From Brevundimonas huaxiensis (GTDB lineage Bacteria > Pseudomonadota > Alphaproteobacteria > Caulobacterales > Caulobacteraceae), in the NCBI RefSeq assembly GCF_014218725.1, contig NZ_JABBJE010000003.1, positions 1 through 64,000 of the forward strand: 64,000 bases of DNA, written 5' to 3'. The notes beneath the pieces are model-generated. The model saw nothing but the letters and a program-made list of their open reading frames with translations, did no database searches and was not told the origin of the DNA. Below, piece after piece: positions 9,057 to 18,523 of the stretch; the first letter of the stretch is position 1, and the number at the start of each line of letters is the position of its first letter. Position numbers and translations under genes: made by a program.

Positions 9057-9647
9057 TCAACCCCTTCGGATCAGGCTGTCGTAAACGTGGGTCACCGCGT
9101 CGAACCGTACGCGTGTCGGCTGGTCGCCCAGGGGCGCGGCCTGGAAGTCGGCGTCGGTCAGGCCGGCGGCGACGGGATCGGCGATCTTGTCGGTGTTCCA
9201 GCCCAGCAGCAGGCGACCGCCCGGGCGTAGGATGGCCGCCAGAGCCTTCAAGGCGCGCTGCTGCTGGGCGGGACTGTCGACGCCATAACCCAGCACCCCG
9301 TTGCAGACGATGGCGTCGAAGGTCAGGTCCGGGAACAGCCGATCCGCCTCGCAAACGTCGCCTGTGCGGTGGCGACCCTCGCGGCCCCAGCGTGCGGCGG
9401 CCGGATCGATGTCGGTGGTCCAGACCTCGCCGCCCTGCGCCTCCAGCAAGGCGTAGTCGTCCAGCGTATATTCGCGGCATCCGACCCACAGGATGCGCCC
9501 GCCGTCGGCCGCCAACGCGGGGACATAGCTGTCGGCCATCACCCGGCGGTCGGGCAGGGCGCGGATTCGCGCCGCCTTGGCGGAGCGTCGCTTGCGGTCG
9601 GCGTCCTTGCCGAAGATCAGGCCCCTGACGAGCGTTCCCAGACCCAC
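9057..9647 (-). CDS. Class I SAM-dependent methyltransferase, small
   Basis: The 196-residue protein keeps the core of a Rossmann methyltransferase. Motif I is degenerate (ILWVGCREY in place of a glycine-rich loop), followed by an acidic residue after a beta strand (VWTTDID), a motif-IV-like DAIVCNGVLGYG, and LRPGGRLLLGWN. The N-terminus is basic (KDADRKRRSAKAARIR), as in enzymes tied to surface-glycan loci. It starts with GTG at 9647 and is convergent to the glycosyltransferase. The substrate is unknown. Neighbours suggest a role in modifying a polysaccharide or lipid head group, but this is only inference from position. Confidence 0.7.
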   Translation of the reverse strand: MGLGTLVRGLIFGKDADRKRRSAKAARIRALPDRRVMADSYVPALAADGGRILWVGCREYTLDDYALLEAQGGEVWTTDIDPAAARWGREGRHRTGDVCEADRLFPDLTFDAIVCNGVLGYGVDSPAQQQRALKALAAILRPGGRLLLGWNTDKIADPVAAGLTDADFQAAPLGDQPTRVRFDAVTHVYDSLIRRG

Positions 9648-9771
9648 GTGCTTCCCCCTCAGACTGTTCGATACGGTTGTTATCGAGGGGGCGTCGATCT
9701 GTCTTGCGCTTTTCCGGGCGTTTCCGGTCGCCGGGCTTTGATGTGGCGGAACGACCGCCTACTGACGGCGC

Positions 9772-11805
9772 ATGATCCAGGACGTTCCTCCCCCCGTCAC
9801 ACCCACCGCCTTGCCCGAGATCGTCGTCACAGCCGCGCGTCTGCCGCCGGCGGCGGCCGATGCTGCGTTTTCGGTGGTGCGGATCGATGAGTCGGTGCTG
9901 TCGCGGTCGTCGCGTCTGGACGAGGCGTTACGGTCCGTGCCCGCGGTGTCGCTGTTTCGACGCACCAGCAGCGCGGCGGCCAATCCGACCACGCAAGGGA
10001 TTTCGCTGAGGGCCATCGCGCCGTCCGGGGCAGGACGGACGCTGGTGCTGTTGGACGGCGTGCCGCTGAATGATCCGTTCGGGGGCTGGGTCATCTGGTC
10101 CCAGGCGACGCCGGAATCCTTGGAAAGCCTGGACGTCATCCGGGGGGCGGGCTCGGGCCCCTATGGCGCGGGCGCGCTGACGGGCACGATCACCTTGCGT
10201 GAGCGTGCTAAAGGCGGCGCGCTGGATGTGTCCGCGTCCGAGCGTGGCGGGGTGCGGGCGGCGGGATCGGCGTCCACGCGCCTGGGACCTTTGGCGGTGA
10301 CTTTGAGCGGTCTTCGCGAAGTCAGCGACGGCTATGTGCCGGTGCGTGGGCCGTCGGCAGGCGCGGCGGATACGCCGCTGGATCTCGACAGCCGAAGCGC
10401 GGCGCTGCGGGTCGATACAGCCTTGGGACAGGCGAACCTGTCGGTCCGGGCGGCGACCTGGGAAGAGGATCGCGGATCGGGTCTGGCCGGAACGCGCGCC
10501 AACGCCAGCGGGCACAGCCTGAGCGCCACGGCGGCACAGACGCCGACGGCCGACGGCTATGGCTGGCGGCTGCAGGCGTGGCGGATCGACAGCAATCTGG
10601 CCAACAGTTCGGCCTCGGTGTCGGCCGACCGATCGACCACGACGCCGGCCAACGATCAGTTCAAGACACCCGCGACCGGATGGGGGGTGAATGCGGCGCT
10701 GCGCCGTCGCATGGCGGATTTCGCGGGCGGACGACTGGAGTGGGAGCTGGGCGCCGATGCGCGCTTCAACGACGGCGAAACCAACGAACTGTTCAGCAAT
10801 CCGACCGGCGCGGGCTTCACCCGCATTCGGCGTGCGGGCGGGGAGACGGAGGTGGCCGGGGCCTATGTCGATGCGTCCTGGACCGCGGCCGACTGGCTGG
10901 TGGCCGGCGGACTGCGGGTGGATCGATGGGAGAATACGGGCGGATTCCGTCAGGAGAACACCCTGGCGACCGGCGCCGTCCTGCTGAACGAAAGCGACCC
11001 GGATCGGTCGGGCGAGGTGGTCAGCGCGCGTCTGGCCGTGCGGCGTGATCTGGGCGGCGGCTATGCGGCGCGGGCGGCGGCCTATTCCGGGTTCCGGCCC
11101 GCCACATTGAACGAACTGCATCGGCCGTTCCGCGTCGGCAACGACATTACTGAGGCCAACGCCGCCCTGACGCCCGAGACGCTGAAGGGCGTGGAGACGG
11201 GCCTGGCCTTCGACCGCGACGGCGTGCGCTGGGGCGCGTCGGTGTTTTGGAACCAGATCGAGGACGCCATCGTCAATGTGACGCTCGGGTCCGGGCCGGC
11301 GACCTTCCCTCGCGCCGGGTTCGTGCCGGCGGGCGGGGTGCTGCGGCAGCGCCAGAACGCGGGAAAGATCGACGCCTGGGGCGTGGAACTGACGGGGGCG
11401 CTGGATCTGTCGTCCGCCGTGTCGCTGAACGCCGCTGCGTCTTGGACCGACGCCGAGATCGACGGCGGATCGTCCGCCGCGCAGCTGACCGGCCTGCGTC
11501 CCGCCCAGGCGCCGGAATGGAGCGCGACCGCTGGGTTGGATTGGCGCGCGACCGATCGAGTGACCCTGGCCCTGGCGGCGCGTTATGAATCGAGCCGGTT
11601 CGACGACGACCTGAACAGCCGGGTGCTGGACGCCGCCGTGACGCTGGATGCGCGTGCGGAGTGGGCCTTCACGCCGAACGCGATCCTTTGGATGGCGGCG
11701 GACAATCTGTTCGACGAGGATGTCGAGGTGTCGGAAACGGGCAGGGGCGTCGCCGGATACGGCCCGCCGAGAACGCTCAGCGTCGGTTTGCGCCTGAGCT
11801 ATTGA
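9772..11805 (+). CDS. TonB-dependent receptor (BtuB-like size), no visible signal peptide
   Basis: The 677-residue protein begins almost at the TonB-box region (LPEIVVTAARLP) and continues with a plug domain (LVLLDGVPLNDPFGGWV, then VIRGAGSGPYGAGALTGTI) and a barrel that ends in an aromatic residue (LSVGLRLSY). This is the compact BtuB/CirA size class. ATG at 9772 is the first possible start, since in-frame stops at 9739 and 9763 block any extension, and the resulting N-terminus has no hydrophobic export signal. An outer-membrane receptor needs one, so the gene may have lost its 5' end. The ligand is unknown. No cobalamin riboswitch is seen upstream. Confidence 0.85.
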   Translation: MIQDVPPPVTPTALPEIVVTAARLPPAAADAAFSVVRIDESVLSRSSRLDEALRSVPAVSLFRRTSSAAANPTTQGISLRAIAPSGAGRTLVLLDGVPLNDPFGGWVIWSQATPESLESLDVIRGAGSGPYGAGALTGTITLRERAKGGALDVSASERGGVRAAGSASTRLGPLAVTLSGLREVSDGYVPVRGPSAGAADTPLDLDSRSAALRVDTALGQANLSVRAATWEEDRGSGLAGTRANASGHSLSATAAQTPTADGYGWRLQAWRIDSNLANSSASVSADRSTTTPANDQFKTPATGWGVNAALRRRMADFAGGRLEWELGADARFNDGETNELFSNPTGAGFTRIRRAGGETEVAGAYVDASWTAADWLVAGGLRVDRWENTGGFRQENTLATGAVLLNESDPDRSGEVVSARLAVRRDLGGGYAARAAAYSGFRPATLNELHRPFRVGNDITEANAALTPETLKGVETGLAFDRDGVRWGASVFWNQIEDAIVNVTLGSGPATFPRAGFVPAGGVLRQRQNAGKIDAWGVELTGALDLSSAVSLNAAASWTDAEIDGGSSAAQLTGLRPAQAPEWSATAGLDWRATDRVTLALAARYESSRFDDDLNSRVLDAAVTLDARAEWAFTPNAILWMAADNLFDEDVEVSETGRGVAGYGPPRTLSVGLRLSY

Positions 11806-11968
11806 GGGGGATGACCGGCGGTCTTATCGACCAGGTTTTTGCGCGACGCACAGATTTCGTCCGCCTGACGGGTGAAAATAACCTTCAATGCTGTTGCGCG
11901 AGGCCGCTGGCGCGCTAAGCGCTATGGGCGGTCGATCCACGGCCGCTGATCCCAACGACGAGCCTGTC

Positions 11969-13177
11969 ATGTCCGAAGAATTCTACCGCATGAAGCGGTT
12001 GCCGCCCTATGTCATCGCCGAGACCAATGCGATGCGCGCGGCGGCCCGTGCGGCAGGCGAGGACGTGATCGACCTGGGGATGGGCAACCCCGACCTGCCG
12101 CCGCCGCAGCATGTCATCGACAAGCTGATCGAGGTGGCCAGGAAGCCCGACGCCCACGGATATTCGCAGTCCAAGGGAATCCCAGGGCTGCGCCGCGCGC
12201 AGGCCAACTACTACGGCCGCCGTTTCGGCGTCGATGTAGATCCCGAGACCGAGGTGATCGTCACCATGGGTTCCAAGGAGGGCCTGGCCAGCCTGGCCAC
12301 CGCCATCACCGAGCCGGGCGACGTGATCCTGGCGCCCAATCCGTCCTATCCGATCCACACCTTCGGCTTCATCATCGCCGGGGCTGCGATCCGCAGCGTG
12401 CCGACCACGCCGGACGAGAAGTATTTCGAGGCGCTGGAGCGGGCCATGGCCTTCACCGTGCCGCGGCCCAAGATCCTGGTGATGAACTATCCGTCGAACC
12501 CGACGGCGGAGACGGTCGATCTGGCCTTCTACGAACGCGTCGTGGACTTCGCCAAGGCGAACGATCTTTGGATCATCAGCGACCTGGCTTATTCGGAGCT
12601 CTATTACGACGGCAAGCCGACGGTCTCGATCCTGCAGGTTCCGGGCGCCAAGGACGTGGCGATCGAGTTCACCTCCCTGTCCAAGACCTACAGCATGGCC
12701 GGTTGGCGCATGGGGTTTGCGGTCGGTAATAAGAAGCTGATCGCGGCGATGACGCGGGTGAAATCCTACCTCGACTACGGCGCCTTCACGCCGATCCAGG
12801 CGGCGGCGTGCGCCGCGCTGAACGGGCCGCAGGACATCGTCGAGCAGAACCGCAAACTCTATCACCGCCGGCGCGACGTGCTGGTGGAGAGTTTCGGCCG
12901 TGCGGGGTGGGAAATTCCTAAACCGGCCGCGTCCATGTTCGCCTGGGCGCCCTTGCCGCCGGCGCTCAAGCATCTGGGCAGCCTGGAGTTTTCCAAGCAG
13001 TTGCTGACCCACGCCAAGGTCGCGGTGGCGGCAGGCGTCGGCTATGGCGAGAACGGCGAGGGCTTCGTGCGCATCGCCATGGTCGAGAACGAGCAGCGCA
13101 TCCGCCAGGCCGCGCGCAACATCAAATCCTATCTGAAATCGCAGGGTGTCAACGTGCCGCCCAGCCGGGAAGACTGA
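11969..13177 (+). CDS. alaC: PLP-dependent aminotransferase, AlaC type
   Basis: This 402-residue class I aminotransferase closely follows the AlaC layout: RLPPYVIAE near the start, IDLGMGNPD, GSKEGLA, NPSYPIH, and the PLP lysine in SLSKTYSMAGWRMGF. AlaC makes alanine from pyruvate with glutamate; some relatives act on other amino acids, including LL-diaminopimelate, so the substrate is not fixed. ATG at 11969 gives the family-standard N-terminus (MSEEFYRMKRLPPY). An earlier in-frame ATG at 11888 would add 27 unsupported residues. It ends 2 bp before the DUF808 membrane protein, so the two may be co-transcribed. Confidence 0.85.
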   Translation: MSEEFYRMKRLPPYVIAETNAMRAAARAAGEDVIDLGMGNPDLPPPQHVIDKLIEVARKPDAHGYSQSKGIPGLRRAQANYYGRRFGVDVDPETEVIVTMGSKEGLASLATAITEPGDVILAPNPSYPIHTFGFIIAGAAIRSVPTTPDEKYFEALERAMAFTVPRPKILVMNYPSNPTAETVDLAFYERVVDFAKANDLWIISDLAYSELYYDGKPTVSILQVPGAKDVAIEFTSLSKTYSMAGWRMGFAVGNKKLIAAMTRVKSYLDYGAFTPIQAAACAALNGPQDIVEQNRKLYHRRRDVLVESFGRAGWEIPKPAASMFAWAPLPPALKHLGSLEFSKQLLTHAKVAVAAGVGYGENGEGFVRIAMVENEQRIRQAARNIKSYLKSQGVNVPPSRED

Positions 13178-13179
13178 CT

Positions 13180-14124
13180 ATGCCGTCTGGACTGATCGCA
13201 CTGCTGGACGACGTCGCCGGCATTGCAAAGCTGGCGGCCGCGTCGCTGGATGACGTGGGCGCGGCGGCCGGCAAGGCCTCGACCAAGGCCGCTGGCGTGG
13301 TGGTGGACGATGCGGCGGTCACGCCGCGCTATGTCATGGGCCTGTCGCCCAGCCGCGAACTGCCGATCATCAGCAAGATCGCGCTGGGGTCGTTTCGCAA
13401 CAAGCTGATCTTCATCCTGCCGGTGGCCCTGGTGCTCAGCGCCTTCGCGCCCTGGGCCATCACGCCGATCCTGATGTGCGGCGGGACCTATCTGTGTTTC
13501 GAGGGAGCCGAAAAGCTACTGGAGGCGGTAGGGCATGGCGGGCATGAGGATGCCGCGCCAGTCGCGCGCGATGCGGCGGCGCTGGAGAAGACGACGGTGT
13601 CGGGCGCCGTGCGCACCGACCTGATCCTGTCGGCCGAGATCATGGCCATCGCCCTGGCCGATGTGGCGGCGCAGCCGATCCTGACCCAGGCCGCCGTGCT
13701 TGCCGTGGTCGGCATCGCCATGACCGTCGTCGTCTATGGCGCGGTCGGCCTGATCGTGAAGATGGACGATATCGGTCTGAGCCTGGCCAAGCGGCCCAAC
13801 GGTGGCGTTCGCGCCTTGGGGCGGGGTCTGGTCAAAGGCATGCCGATGGTGATGAGCGCCCTGTCGGTGATCGGCACCGCGGCCATGCTGTGGGTCGGCG
13901 GCGGCATTCTGCTGCACGGCTCCCATACGCTGGGGCTGCACTGGCCGGCCGTGCCGGTCGAGCATCTGTCGCATGCCGTCGGCGAACTGTTCGGGCCGTT
14001 GGCCGGCGTGATGAGCTGGCTGACGACGGCGGTGGCTTCGGCCGTGATCGGGCTGATCGTCGGCGGCGCGGTAGTGCTGGTCCTGCATCAGGTCGCGCGG
14101 CTGCGGTCCAAGGAATCGCACTAG
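13180..14124 (+). CDS. DUF808 (YedI-type) inner-membrane protein
   Basis: The 314-residue protein begins MPSGLIALLDDVAGIAKLAA and continues with the block GLSPSRELPIISKIALGS, which are signatures of the DUF808/YedI family. Its last 240 residues hold about six membrane helices. The family is widespread in proteobacteria but its function is unknown; a role in ion or small-molecule transport has been guessed. It starts 2 bp after alaC, and the next gene follows after 72 bp. That spacer contains a GC-rich hairpin around 14136-14164 but no T-run, so a terminator is not certain there. Confidence 0.85.
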   Translation: MPSGLIALLDDVAGIAKLAAASLDDVGAAAGKASTKAAGVVVDDAAVTPRYVMGLSPSRELPIISKIALGSFRNKLIFILPVALVLSAFAPWAITPILMCGGTYLCFEGAEKLLEAVGHGGHEDAAPVARDAAALEKTTVSGAVRTDLILSAEIMAIALADVAAQPILTQAAVLAVVGIAMTVVVYGAVGLIVKMDDIGLSLAKRPNGGVRALGRGLVKGMPMVMSALSVIGTAAMLWVGGGILLHGSHTLGLHWPAVPVEHLSHAVGELFGPLAGVMSWLTTAVASAVIGLIVGGAVVLVLHQVARLRSKESH

Positions 14125-14196
14125 TAGCGAGCCGGGCTGTCACGCGGGCGCCATCCGCGACAGCTAGAGGCCGCACGGCTGTTGTTGGAGTTGTTC

Positions 14197-15900
14197 ATGT
14201 CCCTGTCGCGTCACGTCGTCGCCGCGTGTCTGGCCGCCTTGTCGATCGCGGGCGCCGCCTGTGCGGGCGCGCCGGTCGCCCAGCCGGCGGTTCAGGGGGC
14301 CGCGCCTCAGGCGTCGGCTGCGGCCCTGACGCCGCCCAAACTGATCGTGACCATCGTCGTCGATCAGTTCAGCGCCAATCTCTTCAACCAGTATCGCAGC
14401 CGCTACAGCGGCGGCCTGCGCCGGCTGGCCGACCAGGGGCTGGTGTCGATCAACGGCTACCAGACCCACGGTCTGACCGAGACCTGCCCGGGCCATTCCA
14501 CGGTTCTGACCGGGATGCATCCGGCCGAAACGGGCATCCCCGCCAACGACTGGATCGACGGCAAGACCGGCAAGGAGGTCTATTGCCTGGCCGCGCCGCA
14601 GAACCATCTGGCGCACGGGCGCGACGACACAGACAACGGGCCGGTGGGGCCGGACCAGTTGCGCGCGACGACGCTGGGCGACTGGCTCAAGAACGTCAGC
14701 CCGGACAGCAAGGTGATGGCTGTGTCGGGCAAGGATCGCGGGGCGATCAATCTGGCTGGTCATCAGGGGCAGGCCTTCTGGTTCACCGACGGGTTTGGAC
14801 TGACGACCTATGTCGAGCCGGGTCAGACGGCCGAGGCGAAACTGGCGCCGGTTGCGGCGTTCAACCGTGACTTTAACGCCTGGACGGCGGCGACGCCGAC
14901 AGCCTGGGACTATCAGAACGCGGACTGCCGGGCGCTGGCGGGGGACTGGACCATCCGCGGCCAGACCTTCCATTCGGTGCTGCCGCCGGCGGGGCTGAAG
15001 TTCGACACCTCGCCGCTGCTGGACGAGCAGACGCTGAAAGCGGCGGAATATCTGCTGGACAGCCAGAAGCTGGGGCAGGGGACGGCGACCGACATGCTGG
15101 GCGTCAGCCTGTCGGCCACCGACCGGATCGGCCATATGTACGGCACCCAGGGGCCGGAGATGTGCGAGCAGATGCACCGGCTGGATGCGGCCTTGGGCGC
15201 TTTCCTGGACAAGCTGGCCCAGGTTCCGGGCGGGGCGTTGGTGGTTCTGACGGCCGATCACGGCGGTTCGGACTTCGTCGAGCGGCTGCATGAGCATGGC
15301 TATCCGCAGGCGCACCGCGCCGACACCGATGCGATCAAGGGCGTCAACGCCGCGCTGAAGGCGCGCTTCAACCTGCGCGCCGATCCGCTGCAGTCCGGCG
15401 GTTCGGGCTGGATGGTCGCCGATGCGGACCACAAGTCGTTGCCCGATCCGTTACGCACACAGGTGGCGGAGGCGGCGGTCGAGATGCTGCGCGCCCTGCC
15501 GGACGTGGCCTTCGCCGAGACGCGCGACCGGCTGCTGGCCGAGCCTCTGCCCGAAAGCCGTCAGCCCGAGATGATGACGGTGCGCGAGCGGATGCGGCTG
15601 TCGACCGTCGCCGAGCGATCGCCCGACATCCAGTTCGCCTGGACGCAGAACACCACCTCGGGCGGCCGCGTCGGCTCGACCCTGGCCGGACACGGCACGC
15701 CGTGGGAATATGACCGGCGCGTGCCGATCATCTTCTGGTGGCCGGGCGCCAAGGCCGAGGAGCGGTTCCTGCCGATCCGCACCGTCGATATCGCCCCGAC
15801 CCTCGCCCATGTGATTGGCGTCCCCGCGCCCCGGGTCGAGGGCCGCTGCATCGATCTGAACGGATTTGGCGTGGCGGCTTGCGGGGCGGCGGCCAGATAA
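14197..15900 (+). CDS. PafA-type alkaline phosphatase family protein
   Basis: This 567-residue secreted phosphatase has a signal peptide at 1-23 (hydrophobic run, then GAACAGA). Metal-ligand and nucleophile signatures are visible: VVDQF at about 54-58 (Asp56), TCPGHST at about 96-102 (nucleophile probably Thr102), TADHGG and GTPWEYDRRVP. The motif SGKDRG at about 177-182 carries a Lys and an Arg two apart, the feature that marks the PafA subgroup over phosphodiesterases of the same superfamily. PafA acts on many phosphomonoesters in the periplasm. ATG at 14197 has a GGAG sequence about 7 bp upstream; an upstream TTG at 14182 is less likely. Confidence 0.85.
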   Translation: MSLSRHVVAACLAALSIAGAACAGAPVAQPAVQGAAPQASAAALTPPKLIVTIVVDQFSANLFNQYRSRYSGGLRRLADQGLVSINGYQTHGLTETCPGHSTVLTGMHPAETGIPANDWIDGKTGKEVYCLAAPQNHLAHGRDDTDNGPVGPDQLRATTLGDWLKNVSPDSKVMAVSGKDRGAINLAGHQGQAFWFTDGFGLTTYVEPGQTAEAKLAPVAAFNRDFNAWTAATPTAWDYQNADCRALAGDWTIRGQTFHSVLPPAGLKFDTSPLLDEQTLKAAEYLLDSQKLGQGTATDMLGVSLSATDRIGHMYGTQGPEMCEQMHRLDAALGAFLDKLAQVPGGALVVLTADHGGSDFVERLHEHGYPQAHRADTDAIKGVNAALKARFNLRADPLQSGGSGWMVADADHKSLPDPLRTQVAEAAVEMLRALPDVAFAETRDRLLAEPLPESRQPEMMTVRERMRLSTVAERSPDIQFAWTQNTTSGGRVGSTLAGHGTPWEYDRRVPIIFWWPGAKAEERFLPIRTVDIAPTLAHVIGVPAPRVEGRCIDLNGFGVAACGAAAR

Positions 15901-16036
15901 ACTCCTGTTTCCGGCCGTCAACTCATGTTTCCTGAGGGGAAGGCGGCCTTACGCAGCGCGGGTTTCGTTGGCAGAAGAGGGCGAAATCGCCCAGGCGGCC
16001 CCGTTTTGCCGTCCGAGAGAGCCAACAGGAAACGTC

Positions 16037-17482
16037 ATGAACCGAGCCCGTCGCGCGCGCATCGTCGCCACCCTGGGACCCGCCAGCCGTGCGCCCAGCA
16101 CCGTCAAGGCGCTGGCCCAGGCGGGGGTGGACGTCTTTCGCCTGAACTTCAGCCACGGCTCGCATGAGGATCACGCCGCCGCGTTGAAAGCGGTGCGCGG
16201 CGCTGAAATGGCCTTGCAGCGTCCGCTGGGCGTGCTGGCCGACCTTCAAGGGCCGAAGCTGCGTCTGGGGCGGTTCAAGGACGTCGAGATCGCGGTCAAG
16301 CCGGGCCACACCATGCGTTTCGACCTGGACCCGACGCCCGGCGACGAGACGCGGGTGCAGATGCCGCACCCCGAAATCTTCAAGGCGCTGCGCAAGGGGA
16401 TGCTGCTGCTGCTGGACGATGGGCGGGTGCGTCTGCGTGTGGGCGAGCGGACCGACGAGTGGGCGGATGTGACGGTCGAGAGCGGCTCGAAGCTGTCGGA
16501 CCGGAAGGGCGTGGCGGTGCCGGAGGCGGTGATCCCGGTCTCGGCCCTGACGCCGAAGGACCGTGAGGATCTGGCCTTCGCCCTGCGGATGGGCGTGGAC
16601 TGGGTGGCGCTCAGCTTCGTTCAGAAGCCCGAGGACATGGCCGAGCTGAAGCGGATCGTGAACGGGCAGGCGGCCTGCCTCGCCAAGATCGAAAAGCCGG
16701 CGGCTCTGGCCGATCTGGAAGCCATCCTGGACTATTGCGACGGGGTGATGGTGGCCCGCGGCGATCTGGGCGTCGAGCTGGATCCCGAGGATGTGCCAGT
16801 GGCGCAAAAGCAGATCGTGCGCGCGGCCCGCAATCGCGGGGTTCCTGTGATCGTGGCGACCCAGATGCTGGAATCCATGACCAGCGCCCCGGCCCCGACC
16901 CGCGCCGAGGCGACCGATGTGGCCAATGCGGTCTATGAGGGCGCGGACGCCCTGATGCTCTCGGCCGAGACGGCGTCGGGCGACTATCCGCTGGAATCCG
17001 TCGGCATCATGAGCCGGATCATCGAGCGGGTCGAACGCGATCCGATGTGGCCCAGCCTGATGGGGGCCGAACACGCCGGCATGGACGAGCATGACGTGGA
17101 CGCCCTGGTCGGGGCGGCGCGGATGGCGGCGAATGCGCCCTCGACCGGCTGTCTGGTGGTGTTCACGACCTTGGGCGGCACGGCGCGACGGATGGCGCGC
17201 GAGCGGCCGTTGAAGCCGATCCTGGTGCTGACGCCCAATCCCAACACCGCGCGCCGGCTGGCCCTGGTTTGGGGACTGGAGCCGCGTCTGGGCGAGCAAC
17301 CGGACTCGCTGGAGGCCGTCACCGACGATGCCGTCAACAGCGCGGTGAAATATGGTCTGGCCGAGCCGGGCCAGCGCATCTTGATCCTGGCGGGCACACC
17401 GTTCGGTGCGCCGGGCGCGGCCAATCTGCTGCGACTGGCTCACGCGCCTGCGGCGACGTCGAAGGGCCGCAAGAAGAGCTAG
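16037..17482 (+). CDS. pyk: Pyruvate kinase
   Basis: This 481-residue enzyme makes pyruvate and ATP from phosphoenolpyruvate and ADP. It shows the family blocks RIVATLGPAS at the start, FRLNFSHGSHEDH, the active-site KIEKPAALADLEAI, VMVARGDLGVEL and ATQMLESM, and its C-terminal allosteric-type domain is full length. ATG at 16037 follows ACAGGA and starts the conserved region; an open frame upstream to 15866 has no support. The last codon and stop share CTAG with the convergent oxidoreductase gene, a 4-bp overlap at 17479-17482. Confidence 0.95.
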   Translation: MNRARRARIVATLGPASRAPSTVKALAQAGVDVFRLNFSHGSHEDHAAALKAVRGAEMALQRPLGVLADLQGPKLRLGRFKDVEIAVKPGHTMRFDLDPTPGDETRVQMPHPEIFKALRKGMLLLLDDGRVRLRVGERTDEWADVTVESGSKLSDRKGVAVPEAVIPVSALTPKDREDLAFALRMGVDWVALSFVQKPEDMAELKRIVNGQAACLAKIEKPAALADLEAILDYCDGVMVARGDLGVELDPEDVPVAQKQIVRAARNRGVPVIVATQMLESMTSAPAPTRAEATDVANAVYEGADALMLSAETASGDYPLESVGIMSRIIERVERDPMWPSLMGAEHAGMDEHDVDALVGAARMAANAPSTGCLVVFTTLGGTARRMARERPLKPILVLTPNPNTARRLALVWGLEPRLGEQPDSLEAVTDDAVNSAVKYGLAEPGQRILILAGTPFGAPGAANLLRLAHAPAATSKGRKKS

Positions 17483-18516
17483 AGAGCGATCTCGCGACGC
17501 TCCGCCGCGCTACGCAGACCGGCATCCAGGATGCGCATGACGGTCAGGGCCTGATCGGCGGGGACGGGCGGCGGGCCCTCGCCGAGGATCGCCTCGCGCA
17601 TGGCGGCGTAGAAGGCGGGATAGTCGCCACGCTCCGGAACCGGCGTGGTGCGGACGGTTTCGCCGTCGATCTGTTTGGTCAGCACGCCGGGCGAAGGATC
17701 GAGGCCCCAGTCCGCGTCGCCGGGACGCAAGCCGGCCTTGGACTGCCCTTCTTGAGCGTCGAGGCCGTGTTTGATGAAGCTGCCGCCCGTGCCGTGGACG
17801 ACGTAGCGCAGGCTGGCCTCGGCGGCGAGGTGGCTCATGTTCAGGATGACGCGCAGCCGGTCATAGCGCAGCAGGACGTGGGCGTAGTCGATGGCCGTGG
17901 CGCCGACACGCTGGGCCTGGAGGTCGGCATAGATGGCTAGCGGCGGGCCGAACAACTGGACCGCCTGGTCGATCAGGTGCGGACCCAGGTCGGCCCAGAC
18001 GCCGCCGTCGCGTTTGTCCTTCCAGCGGTCGGTGACGGTCGGACGGAAGCGGTCGTAGTGGCTTTCGAACACGGCGACGTCGCCCAGTTCGCCATCGTCG
18101 ATTAGGCGGCGCAGGGTCAGGAAGTCGGCGTCCCAACGGCGGTTTTGGAAGACGCTGAAAACGCCGGGCGATGACGCTGCGACGGCAGCGACGGCTTCGG
18201 CGTCAGCCAGGGTCGCCGCGAAGGGCTTGTCCACCACCACCGACTTGCCGGCCTTCAGCGCGGCGATCGATTGTTCGGCGTGCAGGGCGTCCGGTGTGGC
18301 GACGACGATCAGGCCGATGTCGTCGCGGGCCAATGCGGCGTCCAGGTTCGGCAGCACCTCCACGTCGGGCAGGTCGGCGTGGACCGCTTCGGGTCGGGAC
18401 GAGACGACGGCGGCCAGGCGCAGGCCGGGCGTGGCGGCGATCAGGGGGGCGTGGAAGGTCTGGCCCGCCAGGCCGTAGCCGACGACGGCGACGCCGATAG
18501 GTGCATGACAGGTCAT
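17479..18516 (-). CDS. Gfo/Idh/MocA-family oxidoreductase
   Basis: This 345-residue NAD(P)-dependent dehydrogenase has an N-terminal Rossmann domain with VVGYGLAGQTFHAPLI at about 10-25, VVATPDALHAEQ, and the catalytic-lysine-like segment GKSVVVDKPFAATLADAEA, then a C-terminal alpha/beta domain (RWDADFLTLRRLI; GGVWADLGPHLIDQA). The pattern is close to E. coli YdgJ, for which a sugar or polyol substrate is suspected but not fixed. ATG at 18516 is chosen over an upstream in-frame start because it begins the conserved region. The gene lies 7 bp downstream of scfR1 on the same strand, so it may be co-transcribed with it. Confidence 0.85.
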   Translation of the reverse strand: MTCHAPIGVAVVGYGLAGQTFHAPLIAATPGLRLAAVVSSRPEAVHADLPDVEVLPNLDAALARDDIGLIVVATPDALHAEQSIAALKAGKSVVVDKPFAATLADAEAVAAVAASSPGVFSVFQNRRWDADFLTLRRLIDDGELGDVAVFESHYDRFRPTVTDRWKDKRDGGVWADLGPHLIDQAVQLFGPPLAIYADLQAQRVGATAIDYAHVLLRYDRLRVILNMSHLAAEASLRYVVHGTGGSFIKHGLDAQEGQSKAGLRPGDADWGLDPSPGVLTKQIDGETVRTTPVPERGDYPAFYAAMREAILGEGPPPVPADQALTVMRILDAGLRSAAERREIAL

Positions 18517-18523
18517 GCCCCGA

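Noticed and set aside
14136..14164. GC-rich hairpin after the DUF808 gene as a terminator
   Set aside because: The stem is bulged and no T-run follows, so termination is not supported.
15923..17443. 506-codon minus-strand frame opposite pyruvate kinase
   Set aside because: Pyruvate kinase motifs are unmistakable on the plus strand; the opposite frame has no family features.
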